From positions 1 through 49,412 of the forward strand of contig CAITUY010000064.1 in assembly GCA_903895695.1 (NCBI GenBank): a DNA stretch of 49,412 nt, given 5' to 3'. Source of the stretch: an uncultured bacterium (lineage in GTDB: Bacteria; Verrucomicrobiota; Kiritimatiellia; CAIKKV01; CAITUY01). The notes under the pieces were generated by a model. The model was not told the DNA's origin, did no database searches, and saw only the letters and a program-made list of their open reading frames with translations. Shown piece after piece: positions 25,650 through 32,038 of this stretch; positions within the stretch are counted from its first letter, which is position 1, and each line of letters opens with the position of its first letter. A program made the translations under genes and the position numbers.

Positions 25650-26126
25650 TTACGTACTCTCGTCGGGCGAGGTACCGGCAGGCGGCCGCAGGCCCAACTT
25701 GCGGCAAGTATTGCGGACGTGGCTACCGCGCCAGAATACGGTACCGCAGCTTGGACAGGTGTAGAAGCTGGTGTGCTGCCTCAGGACGTTCGGATGAACC
25801 CGGCCAGTCAGGGTGCTGGCGTCCTCGACCGGCAGTAAATCCACGTTGCAGCGGATGCAACGCACGAAGAGCCGCGACCGCGTGTCGATCCCGAGTTCCA
25901 CCTCTAACTGCCTCAGTTGCTGCACAGGGTCGGTTTCGGTCATCACGATTGCCTGTTTGGGCACCGGATACTGGCACGGCAGGCGCCGGTTGCGCGTGAT
26001 GAAGATACGTCCTTCGTTGTTCGCGCGGACGATCAGGTCGTGGGTGCGGACCAAGATGTCCCATTCCGCATCGTAGCCGACGATGCGCAGGTACTTGCCC
26101 AGCCGGATCACCATGTGGTCCAGCAT
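25650..26126 (-). CDS. Mut7-C RNase-domain protein with zinc ribbon
   Basis: About 158 residues matching the Mut7-C family (PF01927), a PIN-like nuclease fold fused to a zinc ribbon. Near the start LDHMVIRLGKYLRIVGYD corresponds to the family's first Asp region. RANNEGRIFITRNRRL corresponds to the segment usually reading TRDRxL, so the expected Asp is Asn here. C-terminal RCIRC and TCPSCGTVFWRGSH form a four-cysteine ribbon. The family is thought to cut RNA; the D-to-N change could weaken or remove this. ATG 26126 fits the domain start, though no ribosome site is visible and the frame is open upstream. Its TAA lies inside the repeated motif GTAACCGTTGTGGTC. Confidence 0.8.
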   Translation of the reverse strand: MLDHMVIRLGKYLRIVGYDAEWDILVRTHDLIVRANNEGRIFITRNRRLPCQYPVPKQAIVMTETDPVQQLRQLEVELGIDTRSRLFVRCIRCNVDLLPVEDASTLTGRVHPNVLRQHTSFYTCPSCGTVFWRGSHVRNTCRKLGLRPPAGTSPDEST

Positions 26127-26244
26127 GAACGCCGGGCGTGATGGTTGTGGCAGTCCTGACACGTGTGCCCCCGTTGTTGCCCACCGTTCTGCAGGGCCAC
26201 AATACGCTGATCGCGCGGGCATTCAATCGGATAGTCACAGGTTT

Positions 26245-26417
26245 GGACGCGTACCCTTCCGCGCAGTGGATACCCGATCCTGCAACCACAACGGGTACGC
26301 GGTCAGCATCCTGCGCCAAGCCTGCCTATCCTGCTAAGGCGGCTGTGCGGTGCCACGTACCCTCCGCGCGGTGGATCCCCCACGCCGCAGGCGTACATGA
26401 TCCCCAGACCACAACGG
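26245..26417 (+). repeat. Intergenic repeat cluster (two B copies, 24-bp repeat, AACGGTTACG motifs)
   Basis: The gap between the 140-residue protein gene and the Mut7-C gene is filled with repeats: B at 26250-26274 and 26356-26380, the exact 24-bp repeat at 26308-26331, and AACCACAACGGGTACG at 26284-26299. The motif GACCACAACGGTTACGCG at 26407-26424 runs over the stop codon of the upstream gene. No coding sequence is seen. Confidence 0.7.
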
Positions 26418-26834
26418 TTACGCGTTGAGCAGCAGACTACGTCCTGATCGCCGCTCTTGCTCATCCCGTACCCTGACGCGTGCCATCCCCAGCTTGCCGA
26501 TACTTTCCTGCAGCTTCAGCATGGTGGTCATCTGGCGCCCCTTGGTGCTGGTCTTATCCTTGCCGGCCGCAAACATAGCGGCGTCATGCTGTGCTGTCTC
26601 GACCAACGCGGGTGCCATGCACTTCAGGATCTCGACGTCCAGTCCCTGCATCAGCCGTAGCATCTGCTCCAGGGCCGCCAAGGGGTCCCGGTCAGCCAAT
26701 CTGGTTACGCGGTCCAGCTCATCTATGATGGCCGCCTCCATCTGGGGAAACGGCTGCGTAAGCACTGTGGCCAGCTCAATGCCGACAGGTTCATGTATCA
26801 GTTCGGAAGGTTCAACAACCGTAAACTCTTGCAT
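26418..26834 (-). CDS. Hypothetical helical protein
   Basis: A mostly helical protein of about 138 residues, rich in Leu, Glu and Ala (AIIDELDRVTRLADRDPLAALEQMLRLMQG, MLKLQESIGKLGMARVRVRDEQ), with a basic tail. No known family is recognised; the size and helical character are compatible with a small DNA-packaging or accessory replication protein, but nothing proves this. ATG 26834 is used; a GTG lies two codons upstream. It overlaps the preceding gene by 23 bases. It belongs to a minus-strand operon that probably starts at the promoter near 27850. The stop codon lies in the repeated GTAACCGTTGTGGTC motif. Confidence 0.65.
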   Translation of the reverse strand: MQEFTVVEPSELIHEPVGIELATVLTQPFPQMEAAIIDELDRVTRLADRDPLAALEQMLRLMQGLDVEILKCMAPALVETAQHDAAMFAAGKDKTSTKGRQMTTMLKLQESIGKLGMARVRVRDEQERRSGRSLLLNA

Positions 26835-27072
26835 CCTCACACCCCCACCCTATTGCCCGACAAGTCCAGTCGGCCGCCTGCTCTGCTGTAAGCCCTACTT
26901 CCCGCATCAGGAGGTCACCTAGGCGCCTGTAGCCCCACTGGTGCCAGACCCCCGACCGGACTATCTGTTCCACCACGTGATCCGGGATGGGCTCACGGCG
27001 TACGCGCAGCCAGTAGAGGCTCTTCCGGGCCCGGCTGGATGCCAACAAGTGCGCGGTCACCTGGTCATCCAT
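26812..27072 (-). CDS. Hypothetical small protein
   Basis: 86 residues with several Trp (LYWLRVRREPIPDHVVEQIV, SGVWHQWGYRRLGDLLM, ADWTCRAIGWGCED). The second half could form a small helix-turn-helix (RRLGDLLMREVGLTAEQAAD), which would suit DNA binding, but no family is recognised. ATG 27072 overlaps the end of the upstream gene by 8 bases, and its own 3' end overlaps the next gene. Such overlaps are typical of compact phage or plasmid operons. Confidence 0.6.
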   Translation of the reverse strand: MDDQVTAHLLASSRARKSLYWLRVRREPIPDHVVEQIVRSGVWHQWGYRRLGDLLMREVGLTAEQAADWTCRAIGWGCEDARVYGC

Positions 27073-27643
27073 ACCGGCGCCTCATCAATCGTGCCCCCCG
27101 GAAGGTGTAGCCGGCACGTCCGGCTACCTGCCGGGCCATCGCCGTAACCCGACCACGTAACCTGTTCAGTTGCGCGATACGGGTGTGGTTGACTGATGGC
27201 GGCTCGTGCCGGTTGGCCCGCCAGCGTTTCTCCTCCAGTATGCCGGCTGCCCACTCAGCAACCAAGGGATCGTCCCCGAGATAGATGGCGCTACGTTGGC
27301 GGCGCCCGTCAATCGGTGGCGATTCATACCGGACCCTATAGAAAGGCGTACCGTCACCACTCTGCTCACGGCACAGTCGGGCACTGGGTGGGGCCGTCCG
27401 TACGCCATCTAGCCGGATCAGGGTTGACGTCGACATCCCTCGTAGCGAGCCAAGCAACAACGCACCCAGCAGTTGCCCGCTGGGGGTGGGTGCTGCCTGA
27501 CGAGAGATGCCGGTCAGGGCCAGCACAGCCTCGGAGGCCTTGGGGACTGCCGCCAGTTCAGCCCGGGCTGCGGCGGTCTGGTAGCCATCCTCATCGAACC
27601 TCACGATCAGAGGATGCTTTGAGGTCAACCGGTCAATGGCCAT
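27065..27643 (-). CDS. Hypothetical protein
   Basis: 192 residues. The first third is helical (AARAELAAVPKASEAVLALTG). The middle looks like a beta-rich unit (FYRVRYESPPIDGRRQRSAIYLGDD) followed by a basic helical C-terminus (IAQLNRLRGRVTAMARQVA, GARLMRRRYG). The string YLGDDPLVAEWAAGILEEKR resembles the linker of proteins that recognise AP2-like or integrase arm domains, but this is weak. No family is assigned. The start overlaps the small gene upstream; the end overlaps the next start by 8 bases. It is part of the operon expressed from about 27850. Confidence 0.6.
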   Translation of the reverse strand: MAIDRLTSKHPLIVRFDEDGYQTAAARAELAAVPKASEAVLALTGISRQAAPTPSGQLLGALLLGSLRGMSTSTLIRLDGVRTAPPSARLCREQSGDGTPFYRVRYESPPIDGRRQRSAIYLGDDPLVAEWAAGILEEKRWRANRHEPPSVNHTRIAQLNRLRGRVTAMARQVAGRAGYTFRGARLMRRRYG

Positions 27644-27804
27644 CTGGGGTCACTCGTGCGGCCAAGGGGCGCCACGCCGGCCTTGTGCCTGCTTCGGGCC
27701 GTGGCGGTAGACGGCCGGTCAGCCAGCGCAGCCACCGTAGCCGATAGCTGGCAGACCCGGCCGGATAGGCTGCCACATGGGCGGGCTGTATGTTTGCGAG
27801 ACAT
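27625..27804 (-). CDS. Possible small protein, first gene of the operon
   Basis: A candidate 59-residue product starting at ATG 27804. A strong ribosome site (AGGAGGAA at 27816-27823) lies upstream. An overlapping frame starting at ATG 27809 (27633-27809, 58 residues) has the better spacing of 6 bases, but its Trp/Arg/Pro-rich product looks less like a protein. The chosen frame reads MSRKHTARPCGSLSGRVC and ends TSDPRWPLTG. The promoter at 27850-27878 and the ribosome site show that something is translated here; which frame is real is undecided. Confidence 0.4.
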   Translation of the reverse strand: MSRKHTARPCGSLSGRVCQLSATVAALADRPSTATARSRHKAGVAPLGRTSDPRWPLTG

Positions 27805-27849
27805 GTCATCAGGGGTTCCTCCTGCGGGCAGGCGTGTACTAACCAGATC

Positions 27850-27878
27850 AATATAGCACACGTTAGCGTTGATGTCGA
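27850..27878 (-). promoter_or_regulatory. Sigma-70-type promoter for the 25.6-27.8 kb minus-strand operon
   Basis: On the minus strand TCGACA (27878-27873) and TATATT (27855-27850) are separated by exactly 17 bases, each matching the consensus at five of six positions. The AGGAGGAA ribosome site follows about 27 bases downstream. This is the best-looking housekeeping promoter in the element. Confidence 0.65.
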
Positions 27879-28023
27879 ACCCTAGGACGACAATGCGGGA
27901 TACGTAACTGTTCAGTTGAGGGATCGGGGACGACGCACAACAGTCGCCGGCGAGGGGTGTCGGGCGTCGGTGATTGCGCAACCAGAACGGTTACGCGGCC
28001 ATCTTCAAATTTACGAAGATAGC

Positions 28024-28072
28024 CAGCCCCCTATATGCGTACCGGCGCCCCAACCGTCCCACCCGCCCGGGA
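28024..28072 (+). repeat. Repeat E, partial copy 0
   Basis: Contains CAGCCCCCTATATGCGTACC, then CCCCAACCGTCCCA and CGGGACCG. This corresponds to the first part of the larger E repeats at 33391-33512, 34289-34400 and 36717-36830. The gap from 27880 to 28220 otherwise holds only AACCAGAACGGTTACGCGG (27980-27998) and small hairpins. Confidence 0.5.
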
Positions 28073-28136
28073 CCGTATAGACCATGCCTGCTGGGCCCCT
28101 TGGGCCGCATGGGCCCGTTCTACCGGGTGGGGGCAG

Positions 28137-28155
28137 CGTAACCGCTGTGGTTACG
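28137..28155. repeat. CGTAACC / GGTTACG inverted repeat
   Basis: Perfect 7-base arms CGTAACC (28137-28143) and GGTTACG (28149-28155) around GCTGT. The GGTTACG motif recurs throughout the element. Here it lies beyond the left end of the cassette array, where an attC site would be expected but none is recognisable. Confidence 0.5.
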
Positions 28156-28219
28156 CTTGCCGGCTACACGGCGGCGCTCAAGGTTGGCCACCTGCCCCGG
28201 GTTGTTGACGGAACCGTCC

Positions 28220-28447
28220 TCAGTGTCGCCACCCACCTGGTGCTCCAAACATGGAGGCAAAGATCGTGACGAACCACAGAGCGACCGAAATCAGGCCGCA
28301 AAGAACACCGACAGAGTTTGCGGGAAGACTCAGGGGCTCCTTCGGACTGCGCAACGCGAAGAGTGTCAACGCAGCAATAGTGAGCACCGCGCATTCACAG
28401 ATCGGCACGAGGATTGCCGATGTGAGTGTCCATGTCACGTAGATCAC
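28220..28447 (-). CDS. Small membrane protein, second gene of cassette 4
   Basis: 75 residues with two likely membrane segments (SAILVPICECAVLTIAALTLFAL and VGVLCGLISVALWFVTIFASM). ATG 28447 overlaps the stop of the upstream lipoprotein-like gene by 4 bases, so the two are translationally coupled and may act together in the envelope. No family is recognised. It would be the second reading frame of one integron cassette, which is less usual than single-gene cassettes. Confidence 0.6.
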   Translation of the reverse strand: MIYVTWTLTSAILVPICECAVLTIAALTLFALRSPKEPLSLPANSVGVLCGLISVALWFVTIFASMFGAPGGWRH

Positions 28448-28719
28448 GAGTCCCGCACCAGATAATCGTGAGTATGCCCACAGGCGACCGCCTCCGGCAC
28501 GCCTTCTATCTTTATCTTGATCATGCTACTCGGGCTTTGGTTCGTGTTCGCTTGGCACTCGATACTCGCAACCGCTGCATTGAGAGACGCATCGCCAAGA
28601 TTGACCACCATTTGAACGCGTTGTAGAAGGTCAATTACCTTCTCAACATGTGGCGGCTCCGTCTGAGCACACCCCCATACGGGCAACATCACAAGCAGGA
28701 CTATACGACACATCTTCAT
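28444..28719 (-). CDS. Putative small lipoprotein, first gene of cassette 4
   Basis: 91 residues. The N-terminus MKMCRIVLLVMLPVWGCAQT is a lipoprotein-type signal with a VWGC lipobox. The remainder (EKVIDLLQRVQMVVNLGDAS, IKIKIEGVPEAVACGHTHDY) shows no known domain. ATG 28719 begins 13 bases after the GTTGGAC core of attC1 as read on the minus strand, exactly where a cassette gene should start. It overlaps the following membrane-protein gene by 4 bases. Expression would come from the integron promoter or an internal one; none is obvious. Confidence 0.6.
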   Translation of the reverse strand: MKMCRIVLLVMLPVWGCAQTEPPHVEKVIDLLQRVQMVVNLGDASLNAAVASIECQANTNQSPSSMIKIKIEGVPEAVACGHTHDYLVRDS

Positions 28720-28732
28720 GTGGTTCTATGCG

Positions 28733-28792
28733 GTCCAACGCTGGAGCCGAGACGCGAGCGGTTAGCGAGTCGCCTCCGGCTCCTTGTTGGAT
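28733..28792 (-). other. attC recombination site 1
   Basis: A 60-base near-palindrome ending in perfect integron consensus boxes. On the plus strand it starts GTCCAAC (RYYYAAC) at 28733-28739 and ends GTTGGAT (GTTRRRY) at 28786-28792. Inner arms GGAGCCG and CGGCTCC pair perfectly. The gene of cassette 3 ends inside it, as is usual for cassettes. Confidence 0.88.
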
Positions 28793-29166
28793 GCAGTTAT
28801 AGTGAACGCTTGTTCGTTGAATGGCTGCATCTCGTCAAGAAAGTTGAAAAACACTTCGTTACCTGTGCGCGGATCAACGCGCTTACTGTTGTTGCCCGAT
28901 ATGGCAATAACGACGAACTCGACGACCTGGCCGGCCAGAACACCGAACATGGGGGCGCCCCAGAAATTGTAGGAATAGAAATAGACGAGATTCCCGGCGG
29001 ATGCATCACCGACACTCTTCGCGGGTGGTCCCAACCACTGTAGGACATCTTTCACCGGGAAATGCTTCTTTCGGCATTGCATTCCCACGGCCACGATCAC
29101 GTCATCTCGCGAGAAGCCTAGTGCCCCAGGCATCCACGCCATGAACCTTTCCTTTTCCTCATTCAT
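28762..29166 (-). CDS. Integron cassette 3 protein, hypothetical
   Basis: 134 residues, no signal peptide. Visible features are FMAWMPGALGFSRDDVIVAVG, a Tyr/Phe-rich strand LVYFYSYNFWGAP and a hydrophobic stretch MFGVLAGQVVEFVVIAISG. It may be a small beta-rich domain of the outer-membrane assembly lipoprotein (SmpA/OmlA-like) type, in which a short conserved loop precedes a strand reporting on structure; this is a guess. ATG 29166 lies just after attC2. An in-frame ATG overlapping the GTTGGATG core (29175) is less likely. The stop falls inside attC1, so gene and attC form one classic cassette. Confidence 0.65.
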   Translation of the reverse strand: MNEEKERFMAWMPGALGFSRDDVIVAVGMQCRKKHFPVKDVLQWLGPPAKSVGDASAGNLVYFYSYNFWGAPMFGVLAGQVVEFVVIAISGNNSKRVDPRTGNEVFFNFLDEMQPFNEQAFTITASNKEPEATR

Positions 29167-29173
29167 GTAATGC

Positions 29174-29229
29174 ATCCAACGCTACGGCTGTGCCGGCGGT
29201 ACTCCGCCAGCACCGGCCGCTTGTTCGCA
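29174..29229 (-). other. attC recombination site 2
   Basis: A 56-base imperfect palindrome bounded on the plus strand by ATCCAAC (29174-29180) and the degenerate partner GTTCGCA (29223-29229). The inside folds through GTGC-GGCGG and CCGCC-GCAC type arms around AGTA. Read along the cassettes (minus strand) it ends in the consensus core GTTGGAT. Confidence 0.85.
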
Positions 29230-29231
29230 TT

Positions 29232-29546
29232 TCAGTGTACCTTTGCGTTGTGCAGCCAGGCGGCGAACAGAATGCAGCAGCCGGCCGCAATGACTACGAA
29301 TGCTCCACGCCTCATCCTGTGTGTCAATGCCGCATTCCGACGAGACTGCATCGTCCGGATGCGCCGCTTCTCTTTCTCTGGCATTACGCCGACAAGCAAC
29401 TCCTGCTCAGTGATCCTGTACTCGGGGTAATCCATTCGGGCCACGAGGTACGCCATAAAGTAGTCCATCACGATGAGGACGAAGCCAAGCAGGGTTAGGC
29501 CACCTCCCACCGATACGGCAAATTCCCAGTTTAGAATCTCATCCAT
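29232..29546 (-). CDS. Integron cassette 2 membrane protein
   Basis: 104 residues with two membrane segments: AVSVGGGLTLLGFVLIVMDYFMAYLVA near the start and GAFVVIAAGCCILFAAWL at the end. A charged loop between them contains EKEKRRIRTMQSRR. No family is recognised. The stop lies 2 bases from the edge of attC2, and ATG 29546 follows the attC3 core by about 20 bases, fitting a minimal cassette. The AAAG before ATGGATGAG is a weak ribosome site. Confidence 0.65.
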   Translation of the reverse strand: MDEILNWEFAVSVGGGLTLLGFVLIVMDYFMAYLVARMDYPEYRITEQELLVGVMPEKEKRRIRTMQSRRNAALTHRMRRGAFVVIAAGCCILFAAWLHNAKVH

Positions 29547-29567
29547 CTTTAGTCATGCGAACGCCGC

Positions 29568-29611
29568 GTCTAACGGGCGGCGCAGCCGTACCGTTCAGGC
29601 GCTGGTTCGCG
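29568..29611 (-). other. attC recombination site 3 (short)
   Basis: Bounded on the plus strand by GTCTAAC (29568-29574) and GTTCGCG (29605-29611). On the minus strand it ends in the consensus core GTTAGAC. The 44-base length is short for an attC site, but GCCGCG and CGCGGC just outside the boxes can extend the stem. It lies precisely between the genes of cassettes 1 and 2. Confidence 0.78.
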
Positions 29612-29614
29612 GCT

Positions 29615-30043
29615 CTACTGCCCCACCACCTTCACATTCTCCAGAATCTCCACCGTCGGCTCCCCTGGGCCGGGAAACTTCTGCTTCAGCAGTCGCAGCA
29701 TTGACTCGGCCACGGCCTTCGCTGCCGTCGGGTCACTGGCACTTGCTGTGACATCCAGCACGGATGTGTTCCTGTGCCGACGCAGTCCGAGTTTGGTCTT
29801 CTCGGCCATCGGGTTCTGTTTGGTGACCTCGGACCGGAACTCCGGCCCTTCGGCAAAAGCAAGTACGGCTGCGATTGCAGGCTCACCTCCCTTGATCGTG
29901 ATCCTGCCAGTTGCTTGGGGCATTGCCGGTTCACCGCCTTTGACCATGGTTCTGTCAGTTGCCCGGCGCGTGCCTATGCAACCCACGGCAAGCCCGAGAA
30001 TGACGCTGGCGGTTACCACTCTAGCTACGACTCGTGTGTTCAT
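29615..30043 (-). CDS. Integron cassette 1 protein, putative lipoprotein
   Basis: 142 residues with a lipoprotein-like signal (VVTASVILGLAVGC, lipobox AVGC). The mature part carries a direct repeat (TMVKGGEPAMPQATGR and TIKGGEPAIAA). A small alpha/beta domain follows (TSVLDVTASASDPTAAKAVAESMLRLLKQKF). It somewhat resembles the periplasmic Wzz-type chain-length region, where residues of the form V..SxDPxxAxxIAN occur, so a link to surface polysaccharide export is conceivable. ATG 30043 has an AAGGAG site at good distance. The stop lies 3 bases from attC3. As the cassette nearest intI it should be the best expressed. Confidence 0.68.
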   Translation of the reverse strand: MNTRVVARVVTASVILGLAVGCIGTRRATDRTMVKGGEPAMPQATGRITIKGGEPAIAAVLAFAEGPEFRSEVTKQNPMAEKTKLGLRRHRNTSVLDVTASASDPTAAKAVAESMLRLLKQKFPGPGEPTVEILENVKVVGQ

Positions 30044-30377
30044 CTCCAATCTCCTTTCTGCGAACTATTCTCTGTACCAAGTTGTCTTTTGATGGCTGGT
30101 AGCCCTATGCCAGCCTGCCACGGCGGCCGAGCCATACGACCTTCCATAGGCGCATTGTCACCCGTGGCGATTGCGAGTCAAGCACAACCCCAAGCACGAC
30201 CGCAGGAGTCGTGATGCTGCGGTATCTCACGCTCCACCAGTATGTTCCGGTCTGGCGATGCTCGCGGCCATGGCTGCTGCCCGCGCAAATGTTCCGCGTG
30301 CCGGCTTTGCGTACAGCGGGGGACCGGAAATTCACGGCATGCCCTTAATCTTTGCCAAAAGCCCGTCATAAGCCTGT

Positions 30378-30396
30378 ATAGGACCACTGGTCCTAT
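30378..30396. promoter_or_regulatory. Palindromic operator candidate 1 upstream of intI
   Basis: A perfect 19-base palindrome ATAGGACCACTGGTCCTAT with a central C. A near copy lies 92 bases further toward intI. Integron integrase genes are often controlled by LexA; whether this is a LexA box of this lineage cannot be told from sequence alone. Confidence 0.6.
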
Positions 30397-30469
30397 CATG
30401 GGCGCCGATTAGTGCGCAGAGCCCCCAAATGGGCATTTTGAGTTGGCAATCACACGGTTTTGACCACGT

Positions 30470-30486
30470 TAGGACCACTGGACCTA
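30470..30486. promoter_or_regulatory. Palindromic operator candidate 2 upstream of intI
   Basis: TAGGACCACTGGACCTA, identical to the inner 17 bases of the upstream palindrome except for one position. It overlaps the region where the intI promoter should lie, 22 bases before the ATG, so bound protein would block intI expression. Confidence 0.6.
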
Positions 30487-30507
30487 TCCCGGCGCAAAGA
30501 GGATCTT

Positions 30508-31806
30508 ATGAGCAACCACCACAGCGAGAGTGACTTGGAACTTGGCAGATTCGGGGAGTACCTGCTGAAGAGCCGTATCGTGGCCGAAAAGCATGCGCGT
30601 TACTACGTGTCGTGGGTCAGGAAATTCCTCGCGCAGGTCCCACCGAAGGACGGGTTGACCGTGGAGGATCGGCTGACGATCTTCCTCGATAACCTCACCC
30701 CCTATATCGAGGCATGGCAGCGTGACCAGGCCGAGAAGGCGGTACGCCTGTACTTCTCGAACTACCTGACTGAGGCCGCAACCGTGGCGCCGGCGCCGCC
30801 TGTCCAGCCCGATGCATCCGGGTCAAGGCGCAAGGCCGATGTGCTGGATGCCGTCCGGCGCCTGATCCGGTTGCGGCACTACTCCAGCCGGACCGAACAG
30901 ACCTACGCTGACTGGCTGCAGCGCTTCTTCCGTTATCTCGACAGTTGCAGCCCCTCACCCCGGCCTGAGGACTGCCGTATCACGCCACAAGCCATCAAGG
31001 ACTACCTGGCTTACTTGGCCGTGAAGGAACGCGTTGCCGCCTCAACCCAGAACCAGGCGTTCAGCGCGCTACTCTTCATGTGCCGCGAAGTACTGCAGAT
31101 CGACATGGGCGATCTCTCACAAAACGTGCGCGCGAAACGCGGGCAACGGCTTCCAGTGGTGCTGAGTGCCGAGGAGGTGGCGGCGGTGCTGGGCAGGATG
31201 AAGGACACCCCGAGATTGATGGCAGAGCTGATCTATGGCGGTGGCTTGCGGGTGACGGAGTGCTGCACGCTCAGGGTCAAGGATCTGGATTTCGCCAGCA
31301 ACCTGATCATCGTGCGATCGGGCAAGGGCGGGAAGGACCGGACCACGCTCTTGCCGCAGTCTGTCAAAGCGACTCTGGCACCACATCTGGAGCGCGTCAG
31401 GATCCTCCACCAGAAAGACCTCTCGGAAGGTCATGGCGAGGTGGCCCTGCCGGACGCCCTCGATCGCAAGTACCCCAACGCTTGCCGGGAGTGGTGCTGG
31501 CAGTACGTGTTTCCAAGCCGGACACTCGCCGTGGATCCGCGTAACGGCAAAGTGCGACGATACCACGTGAGCGATACGGCCATTCAGAACGCGGTACGGG
31601 ATGCCGTCCGCGCTGCTGGGATCGCCAAGCCGGCTAGTGTGCATTGCCTGCGGCACTCGTTTGCCACGAGCCTGCTTCTGCACGGGGTGGACATCCGCCA
31701 GATCCAGGAATACCTCGGTCATTCGAACGTGGAAACAACCATGATTTACACGCACGTGGTGAAGGACATGCGCAACCCGGCCACCAGCCCACTCGATCTG
31801 CTGTAG
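30508..31806 (+). CDS. intI: Integron integrase with extra N-terminal domain
   Basis: A 432-residue tyrosine recombinase. The residues expected for catalysis are visible: R248 (GGGLRVTE), Lys in GKGGKDR, H379/R382 (HCLRHSF), H405 (YLGHSN) and Y414 (MIYTHV). The region specific to integron integrases, DALDRKYPNACREWCWQYVF (~316-335), is present and closely resembles IntI1. Usual IntI proteins have about 320-340 residues; this one has ~105 more at the N-terminus (GRFGEYLLKSRIVAEKHARY, then IEAWQRDQAEKAVRLYFSNY), looking like a second core-binding-type helical domain. ATG 30508 has AGAGGA upstream; an upstream TTG at 30460 would include the operator. It is divergent from the attC cassette array, the classic integron layout. 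Confidence 0.95.
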   Translation: MSNHHSESDLELGRFGEYLLKSRIVAEKHARYYVSWVRKFLAQVPPKDGLTVEDRLTIFLDNLTPYIEAWQRDQAEKAVRLYFSNYLTEAATVAPAPPVQPDASGSRRKADVLDAVRRLIRLRHYSSRTEQTYADWLQRFFRYLDSCSPSPRPEDCRITPQAIKDYLAYLAVKERVAASTQNQAFSALLFMCREVLQIDMGDLSQNVRAKRGQRLPVVLSAEEVAAVLGRMKDTPRLMAELIYGGGLRVTECCTLRVKDLDFASNLIIVRSGKGGKDRTTLLPQSVKATLAPHLERVRILHQKDLSEGHGEVALPDALDRKYPNACREWCWQYVFPSRTLAVDPRNGKVRRYHVSDTAIQNAVRDAVRAAGIAKPASVHCLRHSFATSLLLHGVDIRQIQEYLGHSNVETTMIYTHVVKDMRNPATSPLDLL

Positions 31807-31848
31807 AGCGACCGCTTGCCGGCGCCGCGACGGCCTGCGGTCACGCTC
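31806..31848 (+). terminator. Hairpin at the intI stop
   Basis: GAGCGACCGC (31806-31815) pairs with GCGGTCACGCTC (31837-31848) with one extra base pair interruption. It starts at the last base of the stop codon and lacks a T-run. Candidate end of the intI transcript. Nothing else coding is seen up to 32004. Confidence 0.4.
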
Positions 31849-32004
31849 CCGCCCCGCGGATTATGCAGGACGGGGCATGGCGCCCCCGCCGTCCCTACCG
31901 GCGACGACTCACCGACGCCGTACACCGGTCGCCCGGACGAGAGTTGTCAGTCGTACGTGATGACAGCCCCCCTACTCGGAACCGCCGCTACCATTGACTC
32001 GGGG

Positions 32005-32032
32005 TTGACGGTGACGGTAACTGCCGTATGCT
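32005..32032 (+). promoter_or_regulatory. Promoter giving a probably leaderless glycosidase mRNA
   Basis: TTGACG (32005-32010) and TATGCT (32027-32032) are separated by 16 bases. A start about seven bases later would coincide with the first ATG (32039), and no ribosome site is present, so the transcript may be leaderless. Confidence 0.5.
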
Positions 32033-32038
32033 CGGTCC

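Larger units (their letters stand above)
30044..30507. promoter_or_regulatory. Integron platform region: expected attI, cassette promoter and intI promoter
   Basis: A 464-base gap between the first cassette gene and intI where attI and the cassette promoter must lie. A possible degenerate attI core is TGCGAAC on the plus strand (30059-30065), but no convincing consensus box is seen. No strong promoter for the cassettes was identified. The intI side holds two related palindromes (30378-30396, 30470-30486) and a weak TTGACC at 30460-30465. Confidence 0.55.

Noticed and set aside
30460..30488. TTGACC plus CCTATC as the intI promoter
   Set aside because: The -10 match is poor; kept only as a note in the platform region entry.
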